The translations under genes were made by a program, and so were the position numbers. Of a stretch of DNA of 64,000 nucleotides, positions 10,068 to 19,990 are shown piece after piece. The notes below the pieces were generated by a model. It searched no databases, was not told the origin of the DNA, and saw only the letters and a list, made by a program, of their open reading frames with translations. How positions within the stretch are numbered: the first letter of the stretch is position 1; the number at the start of each line of letters is the position of its first letter. Origin of the DNA: Novosphingobium sp. FKTRR1 (lineage in GTDB: Bacteria; Pseudomonadota; Alphaproteobacteria; Sphingomonadales; Sphingomonadaceae); assembly GCF_020404405.1 (NCBI RefSeq), contig NZ_JAIZDA010000014.1:1-64000 (forward strand). Reading direction: 5' to 3'.

Positions 10068-10310
10068 TCAGGCGAACGGGTTGGCGAAGAGCAGCAGCAG
10101 CGCGATCACGAGGCAGTAGATCGCCATCGTCTCGATCATCGCGAGGCCCACGAACAGCGTGCGCGAGACGGTGTTGGCGGCTTCGGGCTGGCGCGCGATC
10201 GCGTCCATCGCGGCGGCGACGGCCCTGCCCTGCCCGAGCGCCGGGGCGATTGCGCCGATCGAGATCGCGAAAGCGGCGCCGAGGATGCTGGCGAGATGGA
10301 TCCAGTTCAT
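10068..10310 (-). CDS. atpE: N-ATPase c subunit with Na+-type ligand set
   Basis: An 80-aa rotor-ring proteolipid with two membrane helices. Q27 in helix 1 and E60, T61 and Y65 in helix 2 match, with a constant offset of five, the Q32/E65/S66/Y70 set that binds Na+ in the Ilyobacter tartaricus c ring. This is consistent with the N-ATPase (putative Na+-translocating) family. The ion actually used cannot be settled from sequence. Its start overlaps the a-subunit stop as ATGA. Confidence 0.92.
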   Translation of the reverse strand: MNWIHLASILGAAFAISIGAIAPALGQGRAVAAAMDAIARQPEAANTVSRTLFVGLAMIETMAIYCLVIALLLLFANPFA

Positions 10311-11008
10311 GCGGGGGACTCCTGTTTGGATGCCGGGCGGGCGCCGTTCTCGCTGATAGCGCTCCCGATAAAGACCATGGCGAGCGCGCCGAAAATGTAG
10401 GCCTGGACCGCGCCGGTGAGCATTTCGAGCGCCATCAGCGGGATCGGGACGAGCAGCCCGGCGATGCTCAGCACGACGCCGATCATGAAGACGCCGCTCA
10501 TGACGTTGCCGAACAGGCGCACCATCAGCGAGAAGCTGCGGGTGAAGAGCTCGACGATATTGAGCGGGGCGAGCAGGATCGAGGGGCGCGCGAAGGTCGC
10601 GAGATAGGCCCTGGGCCCGAGCGCGCGGACGCCGAACCAGAGCGTTGCGCCGAAGACGATCAGCGCCAGCGCCGCGTCGGTTTCGAGGGTCGCGGTCGGC
10701 GGCTCGACGCCGGGGATCAGCGACGACCAGTTGGCGACCAGCAGGAACAGGAACAGCGTGCCGATCAGCGGCAGATAACGCCGCGGTTCCGCCTCCATCG
10801 TCTCGCGGATCTGGCCGGCGACGGTCTCGACGACCAGCTCGATCGCAGCCTGCGCACGCGATGGGCGGAGAGTAAGGCGGCGGGTCAGCAGCCAGCTTCC
10901 GATGGTGAGCACGACCATGATGCCCCAGGTCGTGACCACGGGCTGGCTGATCGGTACCGGGCCGACGGTGAAAAGTACATGGCCTTCGAGCGGCGAGGCG
11001 AATTTCAT
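10307..11008 (-). CDS. atpB: N-ATPase a subunit
   Basis: A 233-aa multispanning stator subunit that carries the ion half-channels. Five to six hydrophobic segments are visible, and the essential helix-4 arginine lies in RSFSLMVRLFGNVMSG. The C-terminal helix (AVQAYIFGALAMVFIGSAI) is the conserved Q-containing region. It starts with an ATG at 11008 overlapping atpR, and its stop overlaps the c-subunit start. Confidence 0.92.
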   Translation of the reverse strand: MKFASPLEGHVLFTVGPVPISQPVVTTWGIMVVLTIGSWLLTRRLTLRPSRAQAAIELVVETVAGQIRETMEAEPRRYLPLIGTLFLFLLVANWSSLIPGVEPPTATLETDAALALIVFGATLWFGVRALGPRAYLATFARPSILLAPLNIVELFTRSFSLMVRLFGNVMSGVFMIGVVLSIAGLLVPIPLMALEMLTGAVQAYIFGALAMVFIGSAISENGARPASKQESPA

Positions 11009-11271
11009 CGGGCACCTCCGAACCGGTGGAGCATGATCTGGCGACCGCCCATGAAGCCGGCTGTTGCGGCAAGAAGCGCCGGCCACCCTTGGCGGCTGGC
11101 GATGACGAGGACCAGAATAGTGACGGCGAGACGCCCGAGCCTCAGCAGGATCGCGCGCGATGCCGAGCCGCCATGTGTGACGAGGTCGGCTTCTCTCGCG
11201 ATGGCCGCGAAATGGGCGAGGCCGACCGCAAATCCGAGGGCCAGGAACAGGATGGGGGAGAGCTGGCTCAT
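11005..11271 (-). CDS. atpR: N-ATPase accessory membrane subunit AtpR
   Basis: An 88-aa protein with two or three hydrophobic segments, in the position of AtpR in N-ATPase operons (D-C-Q-R-B-E-F-A-G). AtpR is found only with this ATPase type, and its role in assembly or ion supply is not well defined. Both ends overlap neighbours by four bases. The call rests mainly on operon position, with size and hydrophobicity in support. Confidence 0.8.
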   Translation of the reverse strand: MSQLSPILFLALGFAVGLAHFAAIAREADLVTHGGSASRAILLRLGRLAVTILVLVIASRQGWPALLAATAGFMGGRQIMLHRFGGAR

Positions 11272-11539
11272 TGCCGGTGCATCCAGCGCCAGCCCGACCA
11301 GCAGCCGAGGGCGAGCCCGACGAGCAGGAGCGGCGCGGTCCAGAAGATGCCGCTATCCAGCCGGTGGTCGAGCCAGCGGCCGATCGCGAGACCGACCAGC
11401 GCGGGCAGGACGATCTGCCAACCGAGCACGCCGATCTGGCCGAGATTGCGGGCGACGGAAGGAAGCCGCTGCGCAAGCCGCCGCCGTTCCGCGCGGGTCC
11501 GGATGGCTTCGACGATCGGCTGCTCGGGCTTGTCCGCGT

Positions 11540-11543
<4 letters not shown>
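11268..11543 (-). CDS. atpQ: N-ATPase accessory membrane subunit AtpQ (AtpI-like)
   Basis: A 91-aa protein with a charged N terminus and two membrane helices (GVLGWQIVLPALVGLAIGRWLD; FWTAPLLLVGLALGCWSGW). The GRWLDHRLDSG turn resembles AtpI/AtpQ proteins, which help assemble the c ring. Order in the operon, size and topology support AtpQ. It overlaps both atpC and atpR. Confidence 0.82.
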
Positions 11544-13383
<1,840 letters not shown>

Positions 13384-13634
13384 TCATGCCCGACCGTGCC
13401 GCGATCATGACGGGACGGGTAGAAGTCGCTGCCCGCGGGCACGACATGGACGACAAGCCAAAAGTGCATTGGCTGAGCGTCGCAGGCAAGCCGCAGATTC
13501 GGCATACGTAGAGTTACCGATTCTCTCTGATTCAGCCTCGCCGAATATCGGCGGCGCGACGCGATGAGCCTCAGGCCAGGGCTGCATGCCCGATACGCTG
13601 GAGCTTAGACGCGAAGAGAAAGGTTCATCGTCCC

Positions 13635-14054
13635 ATGCCCTATCCGGTCGATCAACTTGCCGCGCTCGCCAAAGCGAATGTCGGCCTGATGCTGAAGCTC
13701 GCCGAAGTCGCCCGGAAAGTTGGCGAAGAGTCGCTCGAGGTCGGCAACCGCGCCGCCGGCCGCTTCGCCGAAGAGGCGCGTGCCTCGATTGCGGGCGCGA
13801 CGGACAAGACGTCGGACGCCGGCGCGGTCAGCCCGGCCGGACCGCGGGCACTGTTCGAGGACATGGCCACGGTCCGCGAGCATATGATTGCCGGCACAAG
13901 ATCGGCGTTCGAGGAATGGCAGCAGGCCTGGCAGGCCGTCGCGAGCGCTCCGACGGCTCCCGGGGCGCTGGATGCCTTTGCTGCCATTGTCGGACCATGG
14001 TTCGGGCAGAAAAGCCCGGGCGACGGCGAGAAGCAGGCCACCAGCGACAAATAG
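13635..14054 (+). CDS. Phasin-family polyhydroxyalkanoate granule protein
   Basis: A 139-aa amphipathic, Ala-rich helical protein (VDQLAALAKANVGLMLKLAEVARKVGEES) like PHA granule-associated phasins, which coat storage granules and influence their size. A second helical segment is centred on EEWQQAWQAVASAP. It is divergent from the ATPase operon and faces the phaC/ackA/fabI operon tail to tail. The nearby PHA synthase supports the assignment; the sequence alone would be compatible with other small helical proteins. Confidence 0.7.
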   Translation: MPYPVDQLAALAKANVGLMLKLAEVARKVGEESLEVGNRAAGRFAEEARASIAGATDKTSDAGAVSPAGPRALFEDMATVREHMIAGTRSAFEEWQQAWQAVASAPTAPGALDAFAAIVGPWFGQKSPGDGEKQATSDK

Positions 14055-14081
14055 GATAGCCCCCGATCGCGGCGAGCCGCC

Positions 14082-14855
14082 CTAGCCGAGCAGGTGCTGA
14101 CCGCCATCGACCGGAATGATCGTGCCGGTGATATGGCGGCCGGCATCGCTCACCAGGAAGGCGGCGAGCCCTCCGACATCCTCGATGGTCACGAGCTGGT
14201 GCTGCGGGACCGTCGCCGCGGCCCGTTCGAGCAGCTCGTCGAAGCGGTCGATGCCGCTGGCAGCGCGGGTCGCGATCGGGCCTGGCGAGATCGCATGGGC
14301 GCGAATGCCCTTGGGGCCAAGCTCAGCCGCGACATAGCGGGTCGCGCTTTCGAGGGCCGCTTTGACCGGCCCCATCAGGTTGTAGTGCTCGACCACCCGC
14401 TCCGACCCGTAGAAGGTGACGCACAGCAGGCAGCCGCCATCCGACATCAGCGGCTCGGCGAGACGCGCCATGCGCAGGAAGCTGTGGCACGAGACGTCCA
14501 TCGCCAGCGCGAGGCCTTCGGCCGAGCTGTCGACGACGCGGCCGTGCAAATCCTCGTTCGGCGCGAAAGCGATCGAATGAAGCAGGAAATCGAGGCCGCC
14601 TTATTCGGACTTCACCCGCTCGAACAGGGCCTCCAGTTCGCCCGGCACCCGGACATCGCACGCGGCGAGCCATTCGACTCCCAGGGTCTCCGCGACGGGC
14701 GCCACGAGCGGCTCGGCCTTTCCGTTGAGATAGGTCGCCGCCAGTCTCGCGCCACAGTCGTGGAAGGCCTGGGCGCAGCCCGCCGCGATGCTCTGCGCGT
14801 TGGCGATGCCGATCACCAGGCCGCGCTTGCCAGTAAGATCGACGAGAGGTTTCAT
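14082..14855 (-). pseudogene. fabI: fabI-like enoyl-ACP reductase broken by an in-frame TAA
   Basis: Reading from the ATG at 14855 gives 84 residues of a FabI N terminus (GKRGLVIGIANAQSIAAG) and then TAA at 14601-14603. The very same frame continues after the stop with GGLDFLLHSIAFAPNEDLHGRVVDSS and runs to 14082, giving a 257-codon gene of normal FabI length. Y149, Y158 and K165 of the catalytic set lie after the stop, so the product would be dead unless the stop is read through or is a sequencing error. One base change in a TAT or TAC codon would explain it. The start overlaps the ackA stop as ATGA. Confidence 0.88.
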
Positions 14856-16042
14856 GGTTTCGGCTCCTCACGCAGAAGATCGGCGGTGTGGATGGCGATC
14901 ATCCACTCCTCGTCGGTCGGGATGATGCGCACCGTGACACGGCTGAACGGCGCGCTGATGACCGACGCTCCGCGGAGATTCGCGTCCGTGTCGAGCGCCA
15001 CGCCGAGCCAGCGGAGCCGATCGGCGACGCGGGCGCGGATTTCAGGCGCATTCTCGCCGATCCCGGCGGTAAACACGAAGCTATCGAGCCCCCCGAGCGA
15101 GGATGCGAGGGCGCCAGCCTGGCGCGCGATCTGCCAGACGAAGAGGTCGATCGCTTCCCCAGCGGCGGGCGTTTCGCTGCCGAGAAGCGCGCGCATGTCG
15201 CTCGATGTGCCGGACACGCCCAAAAGGCCGGACTCACTGTAGAGGAGATGCTCGACTTCGCGCGCCGTCATGCCCCTCTGCTGGAGAAGATAGAGCACCG
15301 CGCCCGGGTCGAGCGCTCCGCACCGCGTGCCCATCACCAATCCGTCGAGTGCGGTGAACCCCATCGTCGTGTCGATGCTGCGCCCCCCGTCCATCGCACA
15401 GAGGCTGGCCCCGTTGCCGAGATGCGCGGCGATCGTGCGGCCACCGCCTGTATCGGGATCGATCAAACGCAGCTGCCGCGCGATATATTCGTAGGAGATG
15501 CCGTGAAAGCCGTAGCGCCGCATGCCCTCTTCGCCGAGCGCGCGCGGCAGCGCGAGGCGCGTCGCAACCGGGGGCTGGCCATGATGGAAGCCGGTGTCGA
15601 AGCAGGCGACTTGCAGCAGAGCGGGGCGCAGCCTGGAGACGGCGCGGACCGCGGCGAGATTATGGGGCTGATGCAATGGCGCCAGTGGGCAAAGCGCCTC
15701 GAGTGCGGCGAGGAGTGGCGCGTCGACCCGCGCCGGCGCTGAATGGTCAGCGCCCCCATGAACGATCCGATGTCCTACCGCGATCAGATCCTCGCCGACC
15801 GAAGCTTCGATCTCCCGCAGCAAATCCTTGAGCAGCGTCTCATGCGTGATCGTGACGTCTTTCGTCCAGCGCCGGTCGGCAAGGACATCCCCCTTCGCAT
15901 CGCGCGCGATCAGGTGCGGCTCAAGGCCGATATTCTCGATCTTGCCGCTCGCCAGCAAAGAGGGCTCATCAGTGCCCGGCTCGGCGTAGAGCGCGAACTT
16001 AAGGCTCGACGAACCGGCGTTGAGGCACAGGATTTCAGCCAT
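14852..16042 (-). CDS. ackA: Acetate kinase family protein
   Basis: A 396-aa acetate/propionate/butyrate kinase that makes ATP from an acyl phosphate and ADP. Visible are the N-terminal LNAGSSSLKFALY phosphate loop, VGHRIVHGG, the catalytic region CFDTGFHHG with RRYGFHGISYEY, and IAHLGNGASLCAMDGG. The ATG at 16042 gives the conserved start; the longer frame to 16195 is antisense shadow over the preceding gene. It overlaps the upstream acyltransferase by eight bases and fabI by four. With phosphotransacetylase it would convert acyl-CoA to ATP plus acid. Confidence 0.94.
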   Translation of the reverse strand: MAEILCLNAGSSSLKFALYAEPGTDEPSLLASGKIENIGLEPHLIARDAKGDVLADRRWTKDVTITHETLLKDLLREIEASVGEDLIAVGHRIVHGGADHSAPARVDAPLLAALEALCPLAPLHQPHNLAAVRAVSRLRPALLQVACFDTGFHHGQPPVATRLALPRALGEEGMRRYGFHGISYEYIARQLRLIDPDTGGGRTIAAHLGNGASLCAMDGGRSIDTTMGFTALDGLVMGTRCGALDPGAVLYLLQQRGMTAREVEHLLYSESGLLGVSGTSSDMRALLGSETPAAGEAIDLFVWQIARQAGALASSLGGLDSFVFTAGIGENAPEIRARVADRLRWLGVALDTDANLRGASVISAPFSRVTVRIIPTDEEWMIAIHTADLLREEPKP

Positions 16043-17462
16043 CGCGGCGCTGTCCCGCAACGCCGGGAGCCGCCTTGGTCGCAGCCCGCGCCAGCAGCAC
16101 CGCGAGCGCGCAGGAGGCGAGGCGCGTGCGCACGCTGTCTGCCCGGCTGGTGAGGATGATCGGAACGCGCCCGCCGAGCACCACGCCTGCGGCATCGGCG
16201 CCGCCCAGGAAGGTCAGCTGCTTTGCGAGCATGTTGCCGGCCTCCAGATCGGGCACCAGCAGGATGTCCGCCTGGCCGGCGACCGGCGAGACGATACTTT
16301 TCTCGCGCACGGCCGCCTCGCTGATCGCATTATCGAGGGCGAGCGGGCCATCGAGCAGCGCGCCTTCGATCTGGCCCCGGTCCGCCATCTTGCAGAGCGC
16401 CGCGGCATCCAATGTGGTGCGCATTTTCGGATTGACCGTTTCGACGGCGGCGAGGATCGCGACCCTGGGTTGTTCGATCCCGATCACATGGGCAAGGTCG
16501 ATCGCGTTGCGCGCGATGTCGGCCTTGTCCTCAAGCGTCGGCTCGATGTTAATCGCGGCGTCGGTGATGATGAGCGGGCGCGGATAGCCGGGCACGTCCA
16601 TCACATAGGCGTGGCTAATCCTGCGTTCGGTCCGAAGGCCCGTGTCGGACGATACGACCGCGCCCATGAGCTCGTCGGTATGAAGCGAGCCCTTCATCAG
16701 CAGCGCGGCTTCGCCGGCCCGCACGCGCGCGACGGCTTCGGCGGCGGCGGCGTGGCTGTGCGGGACGTCGATCACCCGGAAGGCCGCAATATCGACACCG
16801 GCGTCCTTCGCCGCATTCGTCATACGCGCCGCAGGGCCGATGAGAATCGGAACGACGATGCCGGCGTCGGCGGCCTCAGCCACTGCGCGCATGGCGTCGG
16901 CGCTGCACGGATGGACCACGGCCGTGACGCACGCAGATCCGTCCTTGGCGCGCGCCATCAACTGGCGGAAGCGGTCATGGCTGGCGATCCGCACGTCGGG
17001 AAGCGGCATGCGGGGCCGGCTGACTTTCTCGGTGGGCGCCTTGACCTCGGCCTGGCCGCTGATGACGGTCTCGCCCTTCTGGTTCACGCAGGTGCAGTCG
17101 AGAACGATGACATGATGCTCGGCGCGCTTCTGCGCGACGGTGACGCAGGCCGTGATGGTGTCGCCGACGCCCACCGGGCGGGTGAAGCGAAGCGATTGGC
17201 CGAGATAGATCGCACCGGGCCCTGGCAGCTCGGTTCCCAGGATCGCCGAGATGAGCCCCGCGCCCCACATGCCATGAGCGATGACCCTGTGGAACATGTC
17301 CGTTTCGGCATAGACAGGGTCGAGATGCGCCGGATTCACGTCGCCTGACACCGCCGCGAAGAGCTGGATGTCGTCGGCGGTCAGCGTGCGGGTGAGGCTG
17401 GCCGTGTCGCCGACGGCGATCTCGTCGAACGTGCGGTTCTCGATGAGGTTGGCGGTGGCCAT
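16035..17462 (-). CDS. Bifunctional MaoC-type hydratase / phosphate acyltransferase
   Basis: A 475-aa fusion. Residues 1-145 are a hot-dog MaoC-type enoyl-CoA hydratase domain, with the hydratase signature FAAVSGDVNPAHLD. Residues about 160-460 are a phosphate acetyl/butyryl transferase (DVPHSHAAAAEAV, LLMKGSLHTDELM, DAAINIEPTLEDKADIARNAIDLA). The fused form is common in alphaproteobacteria next to ackA and phaC. It would link hydroxyacyl/enoyl-CoA to acyl phosphate. It is 3 bp after phaC and overlaps ackA, so all belong to one transcript. Confidence 0.92.
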   Translation of the reverse strand: MATANLIENRTFDEIAVGDTASLTRTLTADDIQLFAAVSGDVNPAHLDPVYAETDMFHRVIAHGMWGAGLISAILGTELPGPGAIYLGQSLRFTRPVGVGDTITACVTVAQKRAEHHVIVLDCTCVNQKGETVISGQAEVKAPTEKVSRPRMPLPDVRIASHDRFRQLMARAKDGSACVTAVVHPCSADAMRAVAEAADAGIVVPILIGPAARMTNAAKDAGVDIAAFRVIDVPHSHAAAAEAVARVRAGEAALLMKGSLHTDELMGAVVSSDTGLRTERRISHAYVMDVPGYPRPLIITDAAINIEPTLEDKADIARNAIDLAHVIGIEQPRVAILAAVETVNPKMRTTLDAAALCKMADRGQIEGALLDGPLALDNAISEAAVREKSIVSPVAGQADILLVPDLEAGNMLAKQLTFLGGADAAGVVLGGRVPIILTSRADSVRTRLASCALAVLLARAATKAAPGVAGQRRDG

Positions 17463-17465
17463 GGC

Positions 17466-19217
17466 TCAGCGCTCCAGCACGTAGCGCCCGGGGGCATCAC
17501 CGAGCGGCGGATAGTTCCGTTCGGGCGCGCCCATCGACGGTGGGGCGGCCGCCTTGCCCGAGTGCGATCCAAGCCATGAACTCCATTCCGGCCACCACGA
17601 CCCTTCGCGCAGCTCGGCCCGCTCCAGCCAGGTATCGGGACCTGGCGCCGGGCCATCCTGCATCCGTGTCGCGACGCGAAAGTGGCGATGAGGATGCCCG
17701 GGCTCGGAGACGATCCCGGCATTGTGGCCACCGCTCGTCAGCACGAAGCGGATCTCCGCGCCCGTCAGCATGTGGAGCTTGTGGGTCGAGCGCCACGGCG
17801 CGACATGGTCGGTTTCCGTGCCCACCATGAAGATCGGCATGCGCAGCCCCGAGAGCGAGACCGGGTGGCCGCCGGCCTCGTAGCGCCCTTCGGACAGGTC
17901 ATTGTCGAGGAACAGGCGCCGAAGATATTGCGCGTGCATGGCATAGGGCATGCGGGTGCCGTCGGCGTTCCATGCCATGAGGTCGGTCATCGGCTCGCGC
18001 TCGCCCATGAGATAGGTCGAGAGGATGCGCGACCAGAGCAGATCGTTGGACCGCAGCATCTGGAAGGCGCCGCCCATATGGCTGCTGTCGAGAAAGCCGC
18101 GCGCCCACATCATCGCATCGATCAGGTTGATCTCCGCCTCGTCGATGAACAGACCAAGTTCGCCCGGCTCGCTGAACTCGGTCTGGGCGGCGAACAGCGT
18201 GACGCTCGCCAGACGCTCATCTTCATCGCGCGCCATCGCGGCCGCGGTGATGGCGAGCAGCGTGCCGCCGATACAATAGCCGGCCGCGTGGATCTTCTCG
18301 GTGCCGGTAATCGCCTGGATGACATCCACGGCGGCCATCGGCCCAAGCAGGCGATAATCCTCCGTGTCGAGATCGCGGTCGGCGCTGTCGGGATTGTGCC
18401 AGGAGATGCAGAACACGGTGTAGCCCTGCCCTACCAGCCAGCGGATGAGCGAATTTTCCGGCGACAGGTCGAGGATGTAATATTTCATGATCCATGCCGG
18501 CACGATCAGTATCGGCTCCGGACGCACCGTCTCGGTTGCGGGCGCATATTGGATCAGTTCCATGACCCTGTTGCGAAACACGACCTTGCCAGCCGTGGCT
18601 GCGACCTTCTCGCCGACCCGATAGGCCTCCGTGCCCGCTGCGGGCTCCCCGCGTACCAGGCGTTCCAGGTCGTCGCAAAAAAATCGCGCACCCTCGACAA
18701 GGCATTGTCCTCCGGTTTCGAGGATGCGCTGCTGGAGCACGGGGTTGGTCGGGATGAAATTGGTCGGGGACACCATGTCGAGCATCTGGCGGGTCGCGAA
18801 CTCGACGATCGCTTCGTGGTGCCCGGTGACGCCGCTCACGCCGGTCGTCGCGGCATGCCACCATTGCTGCTGGAGCAGGAAGGCCTGCTCGATCAGGTCG
18901 AACGGATGGCGCTTCCAGGCTGCGTCGGCGAAGCGCCGATCCTGGGGCAGCGGATCGATCGCCGGCTCGGGATCGCTGCCGGATGCGCTGCGCATGGCAT
19001 AGTCGGCGAGCCGCATCAGCTTGCGCCCGCCCTTGGCGGCGAGCTGCAGCTGCCTGCCTGGCGAGCAGAGAATGTGCGTCCACCAGTCGGAAAAAGACTG
19101 CGCCAAAGTGGCGGGCGACTGGCCTGAAGTCAGCTGCGCGATGGCGGCGAAGCTCGACCGATCCAGCGTCGTGGCCAGACCGTCCAACGGGTCAGGGATA
19201 TTGCTTCGACTCTGCAC
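17466..19217 (-). CDS. phaC: Class I poly(3-hydroxyalkanoate) synthase
   Basis: A 583-aa PHA polymerase. The lipase-like box GYCIGG carries the nucleophile C315. The catalytic aspartate lies in TETDHVAPW and the histidine in SGGHNAGIV; the PAWIMKYYILDLSPENSLI segment is typical. I chose the GTG at 19217, since AGGAGC sits 7 nt before it; the longer frame from a TTG at 19244 has no such signal. It is the first gene of the phaC / MaoC-PTA / ackA / fabI unit. A perfect inverted repeat lies about 55 nt upstream. Confidence 0.94.
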   Translation of the reverse strand: MQSRSNIPDPLDGLATTLDRSSFAAIAQLTSGQSPATLAQSFSDWWTHILCSPGRQLQLAAKGGRKLMRLADYAMRSASGSDPEPAIDPLPQDRRFADAAWKRHPFDLIEQAFLLQQQWWHAATTGVSGVTGHHEAIVEFATRQMLDMVSPTNFIPTNPVLQQRILETGGQCLVEGARFFCDDLERLVRGEPAAGTEAYRVGEKVAATAGKVVFRNRVMELIQYAPATETVRPEPILIVPAWIMKYYILDLSPENSLIRWLVGQGYTVFCISWHNPDSADRDLDTEDYRLLGPMAAVDVIQAITGTEKIHAAGYCIGGTLLAITAAAMARDEDERLASVTLFAAQTEFSEPGELGLFIDEAEINLIDAMMWARGFLDSSHMGGAFQMLRSNDLLWSRILSTYLMGEREPMTDLMAWNADGTRMPYAMHAQYLRRLFLDNDLSEGRYEAGGHPVSLSGLRMPIFMVGTETDHVAPWRSTHKLHMLTGAEIRFVLTSGGHNAGIVSEPGHPHRHFRVATRMQDGPAPGPDTWLERAELREGSWWPEWSSWLGSHSGKAAAPPSMGAPERNYPPLGDAPGRYVLER

Positions 19218-19272
19218 ATTTTCGCTCCTGCTGCGGTGCAACAAGCCCTGAAGCGCAGGAAGCCTCTGCGCA

Positions 19273-19290
19273 CTCCGTAGTCCTACGGAG
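19273..19290. promoter_or_regulatory. Perfect inverted repeat upstream of phaC
   Basis: CTCCGTAG-TC-CTACGGAG is an 8-2-8 perfect palindrome located 56 nt before the phaC start. It is likely an operator. A FixJ-type regulator (two are in the window) is one candidate binder, but this is inference. Confidence 0.5.
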
Positions 19291-19376
19291 GGATTACCCT
19301 CGCATATGCCAGCCCCAGAAGTCAGAGCTCAGCACGACATTGCTGTATGAAAAGCGGCCAAATACGATCAGGAGGC

Positions 19377-19598
19377 TCAGTGCGGTCGCACGGGCGAGCC
19401 AGCTATCCCGCCGAACCAGTCCCGCAATACCGGCGAAAGGGTCTGCGGGTTGCCGCCGATATGGCGAAGATCCTCCGCCAGCAGTGGCGGGCGGACTGCG
19501 AGGAAATATATCGCGAGGCCCGTCGTGAGAATGCCAAGTGCGATCAGCACCCCGGCCGCCAGAGCGGGTCTGGTCCGAGAGGCGGCCGGCGCTAACAT
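19377..19598 (-). CDS. Small membrane protein downstream of cueR, possibly frameshifted
   Basis: A 73-aa product with one strong membrane helix (LAAGVLIALGILTTGLAIYFLAV), followed by RPPLLAEDLRHIGGNP. Its ATG overlaps the cueR stop by seven bases, so it is probably coupled. After the stop, another frame stays open to about 19300 and begins with a hydrophobic stretch (LARATALSLLIVFGR). Longer proteins with an RPPLLPEDLR segment and further helices exist, so this copy may have lost its end by a frameshift. Function unknown. Confidence 0.5.
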   Translation of the reverse strand: MLAPAASRTRPALAAGVLIALGILTTGLAIYFLAVRPPLLAEDLRHIGGNPQTLSPVLRDWFGGIAGSPVRPH

Positions 19599-19990
19599 TT
19601 TCTGTCGAGACTCAGTTCGGCGATGATGGGACAATCTGGCCGCTCGTCGCCATGACAGCGCTCGGCGAGATCGACGAGGGTCTCGCGCAGGGTCGTCAGC
19701 GCTTCGGCCTTGCGCTGCAATTCCTCCGCCCGCGCCAACGCGACCCGCTTTACATCGGCGCTGCTGCGGCCCGTGTCGGCCCACAGGCCGAGCAGGGTCC
19801 GGATCTCCTCGATCGGAAACCCCAGATCGCGCGCATTGGCGATGAACCGCAGGCGATGAAGATCGCGCTCGTCATAGTCGCGATAACCCGCTCCCCGGCG
19901 CGGCGGCGCCGGGATGAGGCCGATCTTCTCATAATGGCGGATCATACGCTCCGAGACCCCGCTTTGCTTCGACGCCTCCCCGATGTTCAC
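19592..19990 (-). CDS. cueR: CueR-type MerR regulator
   Basis: A 132-aa MerR-family activator. Residues 1-70 form the winged helix ([23 protein letters not shown]), then comes a dimerisation helix, then the metal loop [12 protein letters not shown], which matches the two-cysteine Cu(I)/Ag(I) loop of CueR. It starts with GTG overlapping the P-ATPase stop (GTGA) and lies in the same transcript. Its probable target is the dyad promoter at 22370-22400 before that ATPase. Confidence 0.93.
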   Translation of the reverse strand: MNIGEASKQSGVSERMIRHYEKIGLIPAPPRRGAGYRDYDERDLHRLRFIANARDLGFPIEEIRTLLGLWADTGRSSADVKRVALARAEELQRKAEALTTLRETLVDLAERCHGDERPDCPIIAELSLDRKC

